A DNA stretch of 64,000 bases from CAVTOO01 sp963736355 (GTDB lineage: Bacteria > Pseudomonadota > Alphaproteobacteria > Rhizobiales > Xanthobacteraceae), in assembly GCA_963736355.1 (NCBI GenBank), contig CAVTOO010000008.1, positions 1 to 64,000 on the forward strand. Reading direction: 5' to 3'. Below the pieces are notes generated by a model. That model was given only the letters and a program-made list of their open reading frames with translations, had not been told where the DNA came from and searched no databases. Position 1 is the stretch's first letter, and the number at the start of each line of letters is the position of its first letter. Both the position numbers and the translations under genes were made by a program. Below, one piece after another: positions 35,613-45,783 of the stretch.

Positions 35613-36497
35613 CGGCCACTTCACCTCGGGCGGCATCGACGACAAAATCGATTCCACATTGCCGCCGGTCTTCAGCCCGAAGATCGTGCCGCGGTCGTAC
35701 AAGAGATTGAACTCGACATAGCGCCCGCGCCGCACCAGTTGTTCCTCGCGGTCGTCGCTCGTCCATGGCGTGTTGAAATTGCGCCGCACCAGCTCGGGAT
35801 AAACTTTCAGAAACGCGCGTCCGACATCCTTGGTGAAGGCGAGGTCGGCGTCCCAGTTTCCGGATTCGAGCCAGTCGTAGAAAATGCCGCCGATGCCGCG
35901 CGCTTCGTTGCGGTGTTTCAAAAAGAAATATTCGTCGCACCAGTCCTTGAACTTCTGATACGGCGCGACCGCGGTGTGTGCGTCGCAGGCGCTCTTCATC
36001 GCCGCATGAAACGCCACCGTGTCGGCATCCTCCTGCGTACGTCTTCGCATCAGCACCGGCGTCAGATCCGCGCCGCCGCCGAACCAGGCCTTCGTCGTCA
36101 CCACGAAACGCGTGTTCATGTGCACGGCCGGCACATGCGGGTTGCGCATGTGCGCGATCAGCGAAATGCCGGACGCCCAGAAGCGGGGGTCGTCGGCCGC
36201 GCCGGGGATTTGCCCGCGAAATTCGGGAGCGAATTCGCCATGCACGGTCGAGCAATGCACACCGACCTTCTCGAACAGCCGTCCGCGCATGATCGACATC
36301 ACGCCCCCGCCGCCGGCCGCGCCGGAATGATCGGTGCGCTGCCATGGCGTGCGCACGAATCGTCCGGCCTCGCCCGGATAAAGCTGTGCGGAGGCGTCGT
36401 CCTCGAGCTGTTCGAAGCTGCGGCAGATGTCGTCGCGCAGGCTTTCGAACCAGGCGCGGGCGGTCTGTTTGCGGGTGTCGAGCAAAACGTCGGTCAT
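35613..36497 (-). CDS. hemF: Oxygen-dependent coproporphyrinogen III oxidase
   Basis: HemF converts coproporphyrinogen III to protoporphyrinogen IX in haem synthesis using oxygen. Motifs are GGGGVMSIMRGRLFEKVGVH, WFGGGADLTP, YFFLKHRNEARGIGGIFYDW and VEFNLLYDRGTIFGLKTGGN, all near-invariant. The alphaproteobacterial enzyme ends soon after SSMPPEVKWP (about 295 residues). Here the frame continues 76 more codons to 35382 because the triplet after Pro is TAT, not a stop. I treat the tail as read-through and give the core span. Confidence 0.88.
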
Positions 36498-36512
36498 GGT
36501 GGGGGTCTGCGT

Positions 36513-36969
36513 TCATCTGGTCGTGCCGAATCTGCCGCATCGCCTCGCCGCAGGCCATGGCCGCGGCCATGGCGACATTGAGCGAGCGAAGCCCGGCCTT
36601 GACCGGGATCAGGAGCCGTTCGTCGGCCGCATCATGGACGGGGTCGGGCACGCCGGCCGATTCGCGCCCCACCATCAGAATGTCATCTGTTGTGTAGCCG
36701 ACATCGCGATAATCCTGCGCGGCGCGTGTGGACAAAAGCAGCAGCCGCAGGCCGGCCCCGCGCCGCCATTCCTCGAATACGGCGAATGACGCATGGCGGA
36801 CGATGCTGACCTGGTCGAGATAATCCAGGCCCGCCCGGCGGAAGGCATAGTCGCTGACCGGAAATCCGGCCGGCTCGACGATATGGGCCTCGATATCGAG
36901 GCAGGCGCAGAGCCGCAGAATCGTTCCGGTATTTTGGGGAATGTCGGGCTGATAAAGAGCGAGGCGCAT
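36513..36969 (-). CDS. trmL: tRNA (cytidine(34)-2'-O)-methyltransferase
   Basis: TrmL is a SPOUT methyltransferase that modifies the wobble position of tRNA-Leu. The start MRLALYQPDIPQNTGTILRLCACL is diagnostic. Later come DDILMVGRESAGVP and the knot-forming LRSLNVAMAAAMACGEAMRQ. The frame as read runs through into hemF. Removing one C near 36520 gives a stop at 36513-36515, 16 bases before the hemF start, and the usual length of about 150 residues. Confidence 0.85.
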
Positions 36970-37268
36970 CGCGGCTCCGGGCTGGTTTTCGCGGACGTTC
37001 TTGGCCGAAATGTCACATCATCCAAAGGGTTTGCAGCGTTGCAGTGCTGCGTCGCGATAGCGGGCTTGCGCTCTTTCGGCAAGGGTGCCAATAGAACCAT
37101 TCTGAACTGTGCTGTTCCCCCCTCAAAGGCCCGGAATGGCGCGCTCATCTGCCGCCGCGGGGGCCGCGGGCGCCGGCAGTCTCGTGTGCCTTCCGGCGCG
37201 TGTTTCGGACACCGCGCAGGGTCAGGGCAGGGCGAGTCCACCGGCACGACCGGAAAGGGTTTGGAATC

Positions 37269-37796
37269 GTGACGACGATGGCTTCGGCGGGACATACACG
37301 CCGTGATTTTCTCTATGTCGCAACCGGCTCGGTCGCGGCTGTCGGTGCAGCCTTCACGGCATGGCCACTGATCATCCAGCTCAATCCCGATGCATCGACC
37401 ATCGCTGCCGGCGCGCCGATCGAAGTCGATCTGGCGCCCATCACCGTGGGTCAGGCGATCAAGGTGTTCTGGCGCGGCAAGCCGATCTACATCAGCCACC
37501 GCACCAAGAAGGAAATCGACGACGCCCGTGCGGTGAACGTCGCGAGCCTTCCCGATCCGCAGTCCGATCAGGATCGCGTCAAGGCCGGTCACGAACAGTG
37601 GCTCGTCCTCATCGGCATCTGCACGCATCTCGGCTGCATCCCGATCGCGCATCAGGGCGAATATGACGGCTTCTTCTGCCCGTGCCATGGCTCGGTGTAC
37701 GACACCTCCGGCCGCATCCGCAGCGGCCCGGCGCCGACCAACCTGCCGCTGCCCCCCTACGAATTCGTTTCCGACACCAAAATCCGAATCGGCTGA
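37269..37796 (+). CDS. petA: Ubiquinol-cytochrome c reductase iron-sulfur (Rieske) subunit
   Basis: This is the 2Fe-2S subunit of the cytochrome bc1 complex. It has a twin-arginine anchor (HTRRDFLYVATGSVAAVGAAFTAWPLI) and the two cluster-binding boxes ICTHLGC and CPCHGS, then a C-terminal LPLPPYEF. The length of about 176 residues is normal. The start may be GTG 37269 or ATG 37278; both precede the twin-Arg. It lies 29 bases before the cytochrome b-c1 gene in the fbcFH arrangement. Confidence 0.93.
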   Translation: MTTMASAGHTRRDFLYVATGSVAAVGAAFTAWPLIIQLNPDASTIAAGAPIEVDLAPITVGQAIKVFWRGKPIYISHRTKKEIDDARAVNVASLPDPQSDQDRVKAGHEQWLVLIGICTHLGCIPIAHQGEYDGFFCPCHGSVYDTSGRIRSGPAPTNLPLPPYEFVSDTKIRIG

Positions 37797-37825
37797 CGGC
37801 CGCTTTCTCCTTCAGGACTGACATC

Positions 37826-39890
37826 ATGAGCGGACATTCGACCTACCAGCCGCAAAGCGGATTCATGAAATGGATGGAGAAGCGGCTTCCGATCGCTTCG
37901 TTCATGCATGGTTCCTTCGTTGCCTATCCGACGCCGCGCAATCTGAACTACTGGTGGACCTTCGGCGCCATCCTCTCGATGATGCTGGGCGTGCAGATCA
38001 TCACCGGCATCATCCTGGCGATGCACTACACGCCGCATGTCGACCACGCCTTCAATTCGGTCGAAGCCATCGTGCGCGACGTCAACTACGGCTGGATGCT
38101 GCGCAACATGCACGCGTCCGGCGCGTCGATGTTCTTCATTGCCGTCTACATCCACATGTTCCGCGGCCTGTATTACGGGTCATACAAGGAGCCGCGCGAG
38201 ATCCTCTGGATTCTCGGCGTCATTCTCTACCTCTTGATGATGGCGACCGGCTTCATGGGCTACGTCTTGCCGTGGGGCCAGATGAGCTTCTGGGGCGCCA
38301 CCGTCATCACCAATCTGTTCTCGGCCATTCCGGTGGTCGGCGACAGCATCGTGACGCTGCTGTGGGGCGGCTACTCGGTCGGCAATCCGACGCTGAACCG
38401 CTTCTTCTCGTTGCACTACCTTCTGCCCTTCGTCATCGCGGGCGTCGTCGTGCTGCACGTCTGGGCGCTGCATGTCGTCGGTCAGAACAATCCGACCGGC
38501 GTCGAGCCGCAGACGGAGAAGGATGTCGTTCCGTTCACGCCCTATGCGACCGTCAAGGATGCGTTCGGCGTCAGCTGTTTCCTGTTGTTCTTCGCGTGGT
38601 TCATTTTCTACATGCCGAACTTCCTCGGCGACCCCGAGAACTACATTCCCGCCAATCCGGCCGTGACGCCGGCGCACATCGTGCCTGAGTGGTACTACCT
38701 GCCGTTCTACGCGATCCTGCGCGCCATCCCGAGCAAGCTCGGCGGCGTCATCGCGATGTTCTCGGCGATCCTCGTGCTGGCCTTCCTGCCCTGGCTCGAC
38801 AGCGCCAAGACGCGCTCGTCGCGTTATCGCCCGGTCGCCAAGCAGTTCTTCTGGATCTTCGTGCTGGTCTGCATCCTGCTCGGCTGGCTCGGCGGCAAGC
38901 CAGCGGAAGGCGGCTATGTCACTGCCTCGCGCGTGCTGACGTTCTGCTACTTCGCTTACTTCCTGATCGTGCTGCCGCTGCTCGGCCGCTTCGAAAAGGC
39001 GCGCCCGGTGCCGAACTCGATCTCCGAGGATGTGCTGGCAAAGAGCAAGTCGACGACGGTTGCGTCCATCCTCGTCGGGCTTGTCGCGCTTGGCGGGCTT
39101 CTCGTCGCCGCGCCGCATTCCGCGCGCGCGGCTACGGAAGCGCCGACCCCGCCCTCGCTCAAATGGTCCTTCGCCGGTCCGTTCGGCACACTTCGATCGT
39201 GGCCAGCTGCAGCGTGGCTTCAAGGTCTACAAGGAAGTCTGTCAGGCCTGTCACAGCCTGAAGCTGGTGGCATTCCGCAATCTTTCCGAGCGCGGCGGAC
39301 CGGAGTTCAGCTTGGCTCAGGTCGCGGCTCTCGCGGCCGAGTACAAGGTGCAGGACGGCCCGAACGATGCCGGCGAGATGTTCGAGCGTCCGGCTCGCGC
39401 GGCGGATCATTTCCCCTCGCCGTTCCCCAACGACAACGCCGCGCGCGCGGCCAATGGCGGCGCGCTGCCGCCGGACATGTCGCTTTTGGCCAAGGCCCGC
39501 TCCTATCCGCGCGGCTTCCCGCAATTCGTCATCGATCTCGTCACGCAGTTCCAGGAGCAGGGGCCGAACTACATCGCCGCTCTGTTGCAGGGCTATGAGG
39601 AGCCGCCGCAGGGTTTCAACCTGCCGCAGGGCTCCAACTACAACAAATACTTCCCCGGCCACGCCATCGGCATGCCGAAGCCGCTCAGCGACGGTCAGGT
39701 CACCTATGACGACGGCGCGCCGCAGACGGTCGCGCAGTACAGCCAGGACGTTTCCGCGTTCATGGTGTGGACGGCGGAGCCGCACATGGAAGCCCGCAAG
39801 CGGCTTGGCTTCCAGGTCTTCATCTTCCTGCTCATCCTCTCGGGCCTGCTCTACTTCACCAAGAAGAAGATCTGGGCCGCGGCGCACTAA
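37826..39890 (+). CDS. fbcH: Cytochrome b-c1 polyprotein (one frame break)
   Basis: One gene encodes both cytochrome b and c1, as in Bradyrhizobium fbcH. The N-terminal 400 residues are cytochrome b: haem His ligands in helices around MRNMHASGASMFFIAVYIHMFRG and FSLHYLLPFVIAGVVVLHVWALH, the Qo motif PEWYY, and eight or more helices. A linker and internal signal helix (SILVGLVALGGLLVAAPHSARA) lead to cytochrome c1 with the haem c motif CQACH and a C-terminal anchor (FIFLLILSGLLYF). The frame shifts near 39190: removing the C in ACA-C-TTCGATCG gives FGTFDRGQLQRGFKVYKEV. Such precursors are processed into two subunits. Confidence 0.92.
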
Positions 39891-39896
39891 CTTGTT

Positions 39897-40015
39897 GTCA
39901 TTCCGGAAGCCGCGAAGCGGCTGTCCGGAATCGATCTCCCGGTCGAGTTATTTGATTGAGACAGGGGTTACCGGATTCCGGGTTCGCTCGCTAAAGCTCG
40001 CGCCCCGGAATGACA
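39897..40015. repeat. Dispersed repeat, family B
   Basis: GTCATTCCGGAAGCCGCG and CGCCCCGGAATGAC are inverted ends. It lies directly after fbcH, before a terminator. Confidence 0.78.
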
Positions 40016-40031
40016 GACAGACATTCTGTCC

Positions 40032-40057
40032 AAAAGGCCCCTCGCGGGGCCTTTTTT
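40032..40057 (+). terminator. Rho-independent terminator after the bc1 operon
   Basis: AAAAGGCCCC and GGGGCCTTTT form a stem with a TCGC loop, followed by further T residues (TTGTTT). It is placed to end petA-fbcH transcription. Confidence 0.88.
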
Positions 40058-40113
40058 GTTTCATATCTCTGACGCATCATTGCGCGGACCAGAAGCACAC
40101 ACGGAGACATCCC

Positions 40114-40790
40114 ATGGGCGTCATCATTCCGTTCAAGCGTCCCGACGGCCAGGACGCCAGCGGCTATCTCGCGCATTGCGGCATCGCCAATGCGCCGGGC
40201 GTCGTCGTCATTCAGGAATGGTGGGGTCTGCAGGATCAGATCAAGGGTCTGTGCGATCGCTTTGCAGCCGCCGGCTTCGATGCGCTGGCGCCCGATCTCT
40301 ACCGCGGCACGGTGGTCGCCTATCACGACACCGACGGCGCCAATAAGGCGATGACCTCGCTCGATTTCATCGACGCGACCGAGCAGACCGTGCGCGGCGC
40401 GGCGCAATATCTCAAGCGCAACGGCGCCAAGGCCGGCATCACCGGTTTCTGCATGGGCGGCGCGGTGGCGATCATCGCGTGCCGCGCGCGTGCCGGATGC
40501 TGTCCGCCGCCGTCGCCTTCTACGGCATTCCGCCGGAGGGCGCAGCGAAGCCGGCCGATGTGAAAATTCCGCTGCAGGGTCACTTCGCCAGCAAGGACGA
40601 TTGGTGCACGCCCAAGGTCGTCGATGAGTTCGAGGCCAAGCTGAAGGCGGCCGGCAAGAGTTACGAATTCTTCCGTTACGATGCCGACCATGCCTTCGTG
40701 AACGAGCAGCGCATGTCGGTGCATGACCGCGCCGCCGCCGAGCTGGCGTGGGGCCGGGCGACGGCGTTCTTCAGGCAGCATCTGGGGTAG
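40114..40790 (+). CDS. Dienelactone hydrolase family protein (frame broken)
   Basis: This cytoplasmic alpha/beta hydrolase of the DLH family has 225 or so residues. The N-terminal strand VVIQEWWGLQDQIKGLCDRFAAAGFDALAPDLYRG is typical, the nucleophile Cys lies in ITGFCMGGAVA, and later come DDWCTPKVV and DADHAFVNE with the catalytic Asp and His. The frame is disturbed between 40488 and 40515; at least two small indels are needed to join ACR to LSAAVAFYGIPPEG. Physiological substrate unknown. It has its own unit after the bc1 terminator. Confidence 0.78.
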
Positions 40791-40796
40791 GTTTAC

Positions 40797-40925
40797 CCTC
40801 CCCTTGAGGCGGAGGGTCGCGCACCGTCAGGTGCGCGGTGGGGTGAGTGACCGCACGAATTGTCCACCCCCTCTCGATCCTCGCCCCCGGCTCGGATCGA
40901 CCTCCCCCCTCAAGGGGGAGGTGAA
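40797..40925. repeat. Dispersed repeat, family E
   Basis: ACCCTCCCCTTGAGGCGGAGG begins the unit (first 20 bases relevant) and CCCCCCTCAAGGGGGAGGTG ends it, inverted. A copy of the 23838-23958 unit. Confidence 0.75.
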
Positions 40926-40983
40926 GAAAGACCCCGGCGCCACGGCTTGACAAAGGTTGCGCCGCTATGATGCTCTGCGCGCC

Positions 40984-41031
40984 ATGAAGATGAACCGCAT
41001 CAACGTCTCGAAGTGGTGGCGCACCTCCTGA
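40984..41031 (+). CDS. trpL: trp operon leader peptide
   Basis: A 15-codon leader with sequence MKMNRINVSKWWRTS. The two adjacent TGG codons (41014-41019) are the tryptophan sensor: ribosome stalling there when charged tRNA-Trp is scarce prevents the downstream terminator from forming. It lies 110 bases before trpE(G). In rhizobia the leader RNA released by termination (rnTrpL) and the peptide also act in trans; that is known for relatives, not shown here. Confidence 0.9.
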   Translation: MKMNRINVSKWWRTS

Positions 41032-41064
41032 AGGTGGCCGGTGCGACATTTTACTTTAATCGTC

Positions 41065-41097
41065 AGGCCGTCATCGCAGTGCGACGGCCTTTGCTTT
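41065..41097 (+). promoter_or_regulatory. trp attenuator terminator hairpin
   Basis: AGGCCGTC and GACGGCCT form an 8-bp stem with a ten-base loop, followed by TTGCTTT. Together with trpL it forms the attenuator for trpE(G). Confidence 0.85.
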
Positions 41098-41141
41098 GTC
41101 CAGCATGGTTCGTCTCCCTGCGCGATTCGTAAGAGGAACAC

Positions 41142-43388
41142 ATGAACAGGACGATTTTCTCACTTCCGCAAGAAACCAAGTACCGCACCGCCGGCGGTCT
41201 CGATGTCGTGCGCCACGCCGACGCAAGTTCACCGGCGGCGCCGAGGCTCGACGACCTGATCGAGCTGCTCGATCCGCATCGCGGCGTGGTGCTGTCGTCG
41301 GGCACCACGGTGCCGGGCCGCTATGAGAGCTTCGATCTCGGCTTCGCCGATCCGCCGCTGCGGCTTGAGACCACCGGCGACGAACTTCTTCATCGAGGCG
41401 CTGAACGCGCGCGGCGAGGTGCTGATCGCCTTTCTCGCGCGACATGCTGCGCGATCCCTGCGTCGTCATCTCGGAAACGAGCGCACACGCGGCTCGACGG
41501 CCATATCTGCGCGGCGACGCGCCGGTCGACGAAGACCAGCGCACCCGTCGCGCCAGCGTGATGTCGCTGGTGCGCGACCTCGTCGCCGCGCTGGCTCGCC
41601 GAATGACGATCCCTGCTCGGCCTGTTCGGCGCGTTCGCCTACGATCTCGTGTTCCAGATCGAGGACCTGATGCAGAAGCGCGACGCGCGAAGCCGATCAG
41701 CGCGACATCGTGCTGTATCGTGCCGGATCGCCTGATCTGGCCTATGACCGCGCCACCGGCCGCGGCGTGGTGCTGTCGCTACGACTTTTCCTGGAAGGGC
41801 AAGTCGACCAAGGGCCTGCCGCACGACACGCCCGAGAGCGTCTACACCAAACCGCCGCGGCAGGGCTTTGCCGATCACGCGCCCGGCGAATATCAGGCGA
41901 TCGTCGAGAAGTCGCGCGCGGCGTTTGCGCGCGGCGATCTGTTCGAGGCGGTGCCGGGCCAGTTGTTCGCCGAGCCCTGCGAGCGTTCGCCGGCGGAAGT
42001 GTTCCAGCGGCTGTGCCGGATCAATCCGTCGCCCTATGGCGCGCTGATCAATCTCGGCGACGGCGAGTTTCTGGTGTCGGCGTCGCCGGAAATGTTCGTG
42101 CGCTCCGACGGCCGCCGGGTCGAGACCTGCCCGATCTCCGGCACCATCGCGCGCGGCGTCGATGCGATCGGCGACGCCGAGCAGATCAGGCAACTGCTGA
42201 ATTCGGAGAAGGACGAATTCGAGCTCAACATGTGCACCGACGTCGACCGCAACGACAAGGCGCGCGTCTGCGTGCCGGGCACGATCAAGGTGCTGGCGCG
42301 CCGTCAGATCGAGACCTATTCGAAGCTGTTCCACACCGTCGATCATGTCGAGGGCATGCTGCGGCCGGGCTTCGATTCGCTCGATGCGTTCCTGACCCAT
42401 GCCTGGGCGGTGACGGTGACCGGCGCGCCGAAATTGTGGGCGATGCAGTTCGTCGAGGACAATGAGCGTTCGTCGCGGCGCTGGTATGCCGGCGCGATCG
42501 GTGCGGTCGACTTCGACGGCAGCATCAATACCGGCCTGACCATCCGCACCATCCGCATGAAGGACGGCCTCGCCGAGGTGCGCGTCGGCGCGACCTGCCT
42601 GTTCGATTCGGATCCCGCCGCCGAAGACCGCGAATGCCAGGTCAAGGCGGCGGCGCTGTTCCAGGCGCTGCGCGGCGATCCGCCGAAGCCGCTGTCGGCA
42701 TTCGCGCCGGATGCCACCGGCTCGGGCAAGAAGGTGCTGCTGATCGATCATGACGACAGTTTCGTGCATATGCTGGCGGATTATTTCCGGCAGGTCGGCG
42801 CCACCGTCACCGTGGTGCGGCACATCCACGCCCAGGAGATGCTGAAGCAGAAGGACTACGATCTGCTGGTGCTGTCGCCGGGTCCGGGCCGGCCGGAGGA
42901 TTTCGGCATTTCGAAAACCATCGACACGGCGCTCGACGAAAAAGCTGCCGATCTTCGGCGTCTGCCTCGGCGTGCAGGCGATCGGCGAATATTTCGGCGG
43001 CCAGCTCGGACAGCTCGGCCAGCCCGCGCATGGACGGCCGTCGCGCGTTCAGGTGCGCGGCGGGCGGCTGATGCAGAACCTGCCCAATGAGATCGTGATC
43101 GGCCGCTATCACTCGCTCTATGTCGAGCGCGACAGCATGCCCGACGTGCTGCAGGTCACGGCGACCACCGAGGACGGCGTCGCGATGGCGATCGAGCACA
43201 AGACGCTGCCGGTCGGCGGCGTGCAGTTTCACCCGGAATCGCTGATGTCGCTCGGCGGCGAAGTCGGCCTGCGCATCGTCGAAAATGCGTTCCGGCTGGA
43301 GTCGACAATCGGACGTCATTGCGAGACGCTGCGACGAGCAATCCAGCCTGCTTGCCGCATGGATTGCTTCGCAGCGCTCGCAGCATGA
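41142..43388 (+). CDS. trpE(G): Fused anthranilate synthase TrpE(G) (frame broken)
   Basis: It converts chorismate and glutamine to anthranilate, the first step of Trp synthesis, with both subunits in one chain as in rhizobia. The TrpE part shows CPISGTIARG, LLNSEKDEFELNMCTDVDRND and AWAVTVTGAPK. The TrpG part begins after KKVLLIDHDDSFVHMLADYF and has LLVLSPGPGRPEDF, the nucleophile in FGVCLGVQAI and VGGVQFHPESLMS. A clean block (about 41800-42945) is flanked by several single-base insertions near 41390, 41440, 41510, 41600, 41690, 41780 and 42950. The last 30 codons run into a dispersed repeat, so the true stop may be earlier. Confidence 0.9.
43310..43388. repeat. Dispersed repeat, family F (GTCATTGCGAG type)
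   Basis: GTCATTGCGAGACGCTGCGA, then CAATCCAGCCTGC, and the inverted GGATTGCTTCGCAGCGCTCG end in GCATGACG. It encodes the odd C-terminal tail of TrpE(G). Confidence 0.7.
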
Positions 43389-43408
43389 CGAATGGAGACG
43401 AGAAACCG

Positions 43409-43950
43409 ATGACTTTCGAACACGATCTGAAGGCCACCGTCCGCACCATTCCGGATTATCCGAAGCCGGGCATCCTGTTTCGCGACATCACCACGCTGCT
43501 CGGCGATGCGCGCGCGTTCCGCCGCGCGGTCGACGAACTGGTGCAGCCCTGGGCGGGCATCGAAGATCGACAAGGTCGCCGGCATCGAGGCGCGCGGCTT
43601 CATCCTCGGCGGCGCGGTGGCGCATCAGGTCTCGGCCGGCTTCGTGCCGATCCGCAAGAAGGGCAAGCTGCCGCACACCACCGTGCGCATCGCCTATTCG
43701 CTGGAATACGGCATCGACGAAATGGAAATGCACGCCGACGCGATCGAGCCCGGCGAGCGCGTCATCCTGGTCGACGACCTGATCGCCACCGGCGGCACCG
43801 CGGAGGGCGCGGTGAAGCTGCTGCGCCAGATCGGCGCCGAAGTGTCTCGCCGCCTGTTTCATCATCGACCTGCCGGATCTCGGCGGCGCCGACAAGCTGC
43901 GCGCGCTGGACGTGCCGGTGCGCACGCTGATGGCGTTCGAGGGGCATTAG
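43409..43950 (+). CDS. apt: Adenine phosphoribosyltransferase (frame broken)
   Basis: Apt salvages adenine to AMP using PRPP. The 180-residue protein shows TIPDYPKPGILFRDITTLL at the start, IEARGFILGGAVA, the flexible-loop segment PIRKKGKLPHTT and the PRPP-binding motif VILVDDLIATGGTAEGA. Two extra bases break the frame: a G near 43563 (AGI then KIDKVAGIEARGF) and a T near 43847 (AEVLAACFIIDLPDLGGAD after repair). The ATG at 43409 gives the usual N-terminus. It follows trpE(G) by 20 bases after a repeat, which looks coincidental rather than functional. Confidence 0.88.
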
Positions 43951-44012
43951 CGCATCGCGGGAGGCTTCCGCATGTGCAGTCGTCAGCACCGGACTTGACC
44001 CGGTGATCCCGC

Positions 44013-44774
44013 TTAGCAGGGCACATGCGCTCCAGATTCGAGATGGCCGCGAATGGCAAGCGAAGCCGCCGCGTACAGCCTCAAGCTCCTCAGCATCAGA
44101 TTCAGCGTCGAGCTCGCGGAAGCTGAGGTAGTTCTCGCGGATCCATTGATGCAGTTCGGTCGACGGGTCCTGTCGGTCGCGCAGAAACTGCGTGAACGAG
44201 AATGTCAGCCGGTCGATGATAGGTCTTCAGGAACGGCGGCAGCGCCGCGATGCGCAAGCCGCGACGCTGCCGATAGACGTCGCGGCAGCTCGCCCCAGCA
44301 TCACGTGCTCGTTGTCGACCGTCACCAGCGCGGCTCCGGAAACCCGTCGCCGCAGCATCGTCGATAGGCGCGCGCGCGAGACGCGTCGGTATCGGCGATG
44401 AACAGGACGATCGGCGCGACGCCGCGCCGCAGCGCCTCCTTGATGAAGCCGATTTCCTCGGTCATCTTGAAGAACTCGTCGAAGGCGTGAAAGCCGAGGT
44501 CGATCACCTTGGCGACGCTCGTCATTGATCGATCAGCCGGTCCATCAGCTCCATCTTGCCGAAGGTGTCGTCGATGTCCGCGGTCTCGGTGACGCGCGGC
44601 AGATAGTCGAGCAGCGACGGTTCTTCAGGTTGATGTCGAAGGCCGCGACCGCCGTGATCTCGGCAGCAGAAATTCGGTCAGCAGCCGCGCCATCAGCGTC
44701 TTGCCGACCAGCGGGCGGGGCGAGCAGATGATGTAGACGGGCGTCTGCGCGTGATCACTGAACCGCGCCCTCAT
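44013..44774 (-). CDS. P-loop ATPase of unknown function, partner of the next gene (frame broken)
   Basis: After removing single bases the gene reads as about 250 residues starting at ATG 44774. The N-terminus HAQTPVYIICSPRPLVGKT is a P-loop of the CobQ/MinD type with a variant Walker A. It continues with ARLLTEFLLLQ, later LGFHAFDEFFKMTEEIGFIKEALRRGVAPIVLFIAD, VDNEHVMLGELP and STELHQWIRENYLSFREL. By recollection, a protein with this sequence is conserved in Bradyrhizobium, but its function is not known to me. Only short open frames survive in the sequence as given, so the exact protein is a reconstruction. It is 80 bases after a second ATPase gene on the same strand. Confidence 0.55.
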
Positions 44775-44854
44775 AGCGTTCTGGCGGAAGGTTAGCCGGC
44801 AGGCGCTGAATCGTCAGGCACGACGCGTCAGCGGATTCCGGCCCGCAGCTGCGA

Positions 44855-45627
44855 CTATTCGCCGCCGTTGTCCGTTCGACGGCCTGTCCTTGGCGCTCGG
44901 CTTGCCGACGATGTCGGTCAGCTTGATGCGGTCGAACTCGCTCCAGACATTGGCCGAGCCAGTGGCGGACATAGCCGCGCAGCACGAACGAATAGTTCGC
45001 CGCCTCGTCCTGCGATGCCCTTGTTGGCGACGAATTCAGGAACGGCACCGAGGCGACTTCGACCTGCTCATAGGCCATTTCGTTGAGCTTCGGGATGGTG
45101 ATCTCGGTGGCGTCCTTGATCCGGTGGAAATAGGAATTGTAGGTCGCCTGGTCCCACTCGAAGAAGCTGCGTGTTGTTGATGAAGTTCTTCACCAGGAAA
45201 TATTTCGCGCCGTTCATGAAGTTGGCGGTCTCGGCGATTTCGTCGAGCGAGGCGATCGAGGGGCCGAGGATGTGGAACACGGCGAAGGTGATCTGGCCCG
45301 GCTTCGCGGCGTCGAGGAAGCCGATGTCGCGCAGCGAGGCCAGCGCCGGCGACAGCAGTCCGGCGCGGACGTCGATCACGGTGACGGAGGACGCCGCCGA
45401 ATTCAGCGTATCGAAGATCTTCATCTGGTCCGCTCGTCGACGTCATGTCGACGATCTCGGTGATGTCCGGATGGAAGCGCTTCAGCGTGCCGCGCGGCGA
45501 TTCGGTGTCGAAGGCGCGGGTCGGGACGTTGTTGGCGGTGAAATAGTCGAGCACCGTGCGCGAGACGGTGGTCTTGCCGACGCCCGCCCTTGTCCGCGCC
45601 CACCACGATGACTGCCGGCTTTGCCAT
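44855..45627 (-). CDS. ParA/MinD-like P-loop ATPase (frame broken)
   Basis: Reconstructed start: MAKPAVIVVGADKGG then VGKTTVSRTVLDYFTANNVP after removing one G near 45592. KGGVGKTT is the deviant Walker A of ParA/MinD ATPases. Next comes FDTESPRGTLKRFHPDITEIVDM. One more G is removed near 45432 to reach QMKIFDTLNSAASSVTVIDVRAG, whose D-V-R-AG is the Walker B-like strand. LVKNFINNT and EITIPKLNEMAYEQVEVASVPFL follow. The family partitions plasmids, positions proteins or regulates. It pairs with the gene at 44013 and stands 157 bases from the M48 gene. Its cargo or partner is unknown. Confidence 0.6.
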
Positions 45628-45783
45628 ATGTGTCCCTCAGAATCGGGCCGATGACCGGCCCCTCAAGACCAGTGTCCGCCCTGCTTTGACCGGAACATGG
45701 CAGAAACACGAGAGAATTCAATTGCTGTGGCTATCCCCGGGCGTTCCCGTTGGATTTGTCCTTAACCACGTCGCCGCCGGGGA

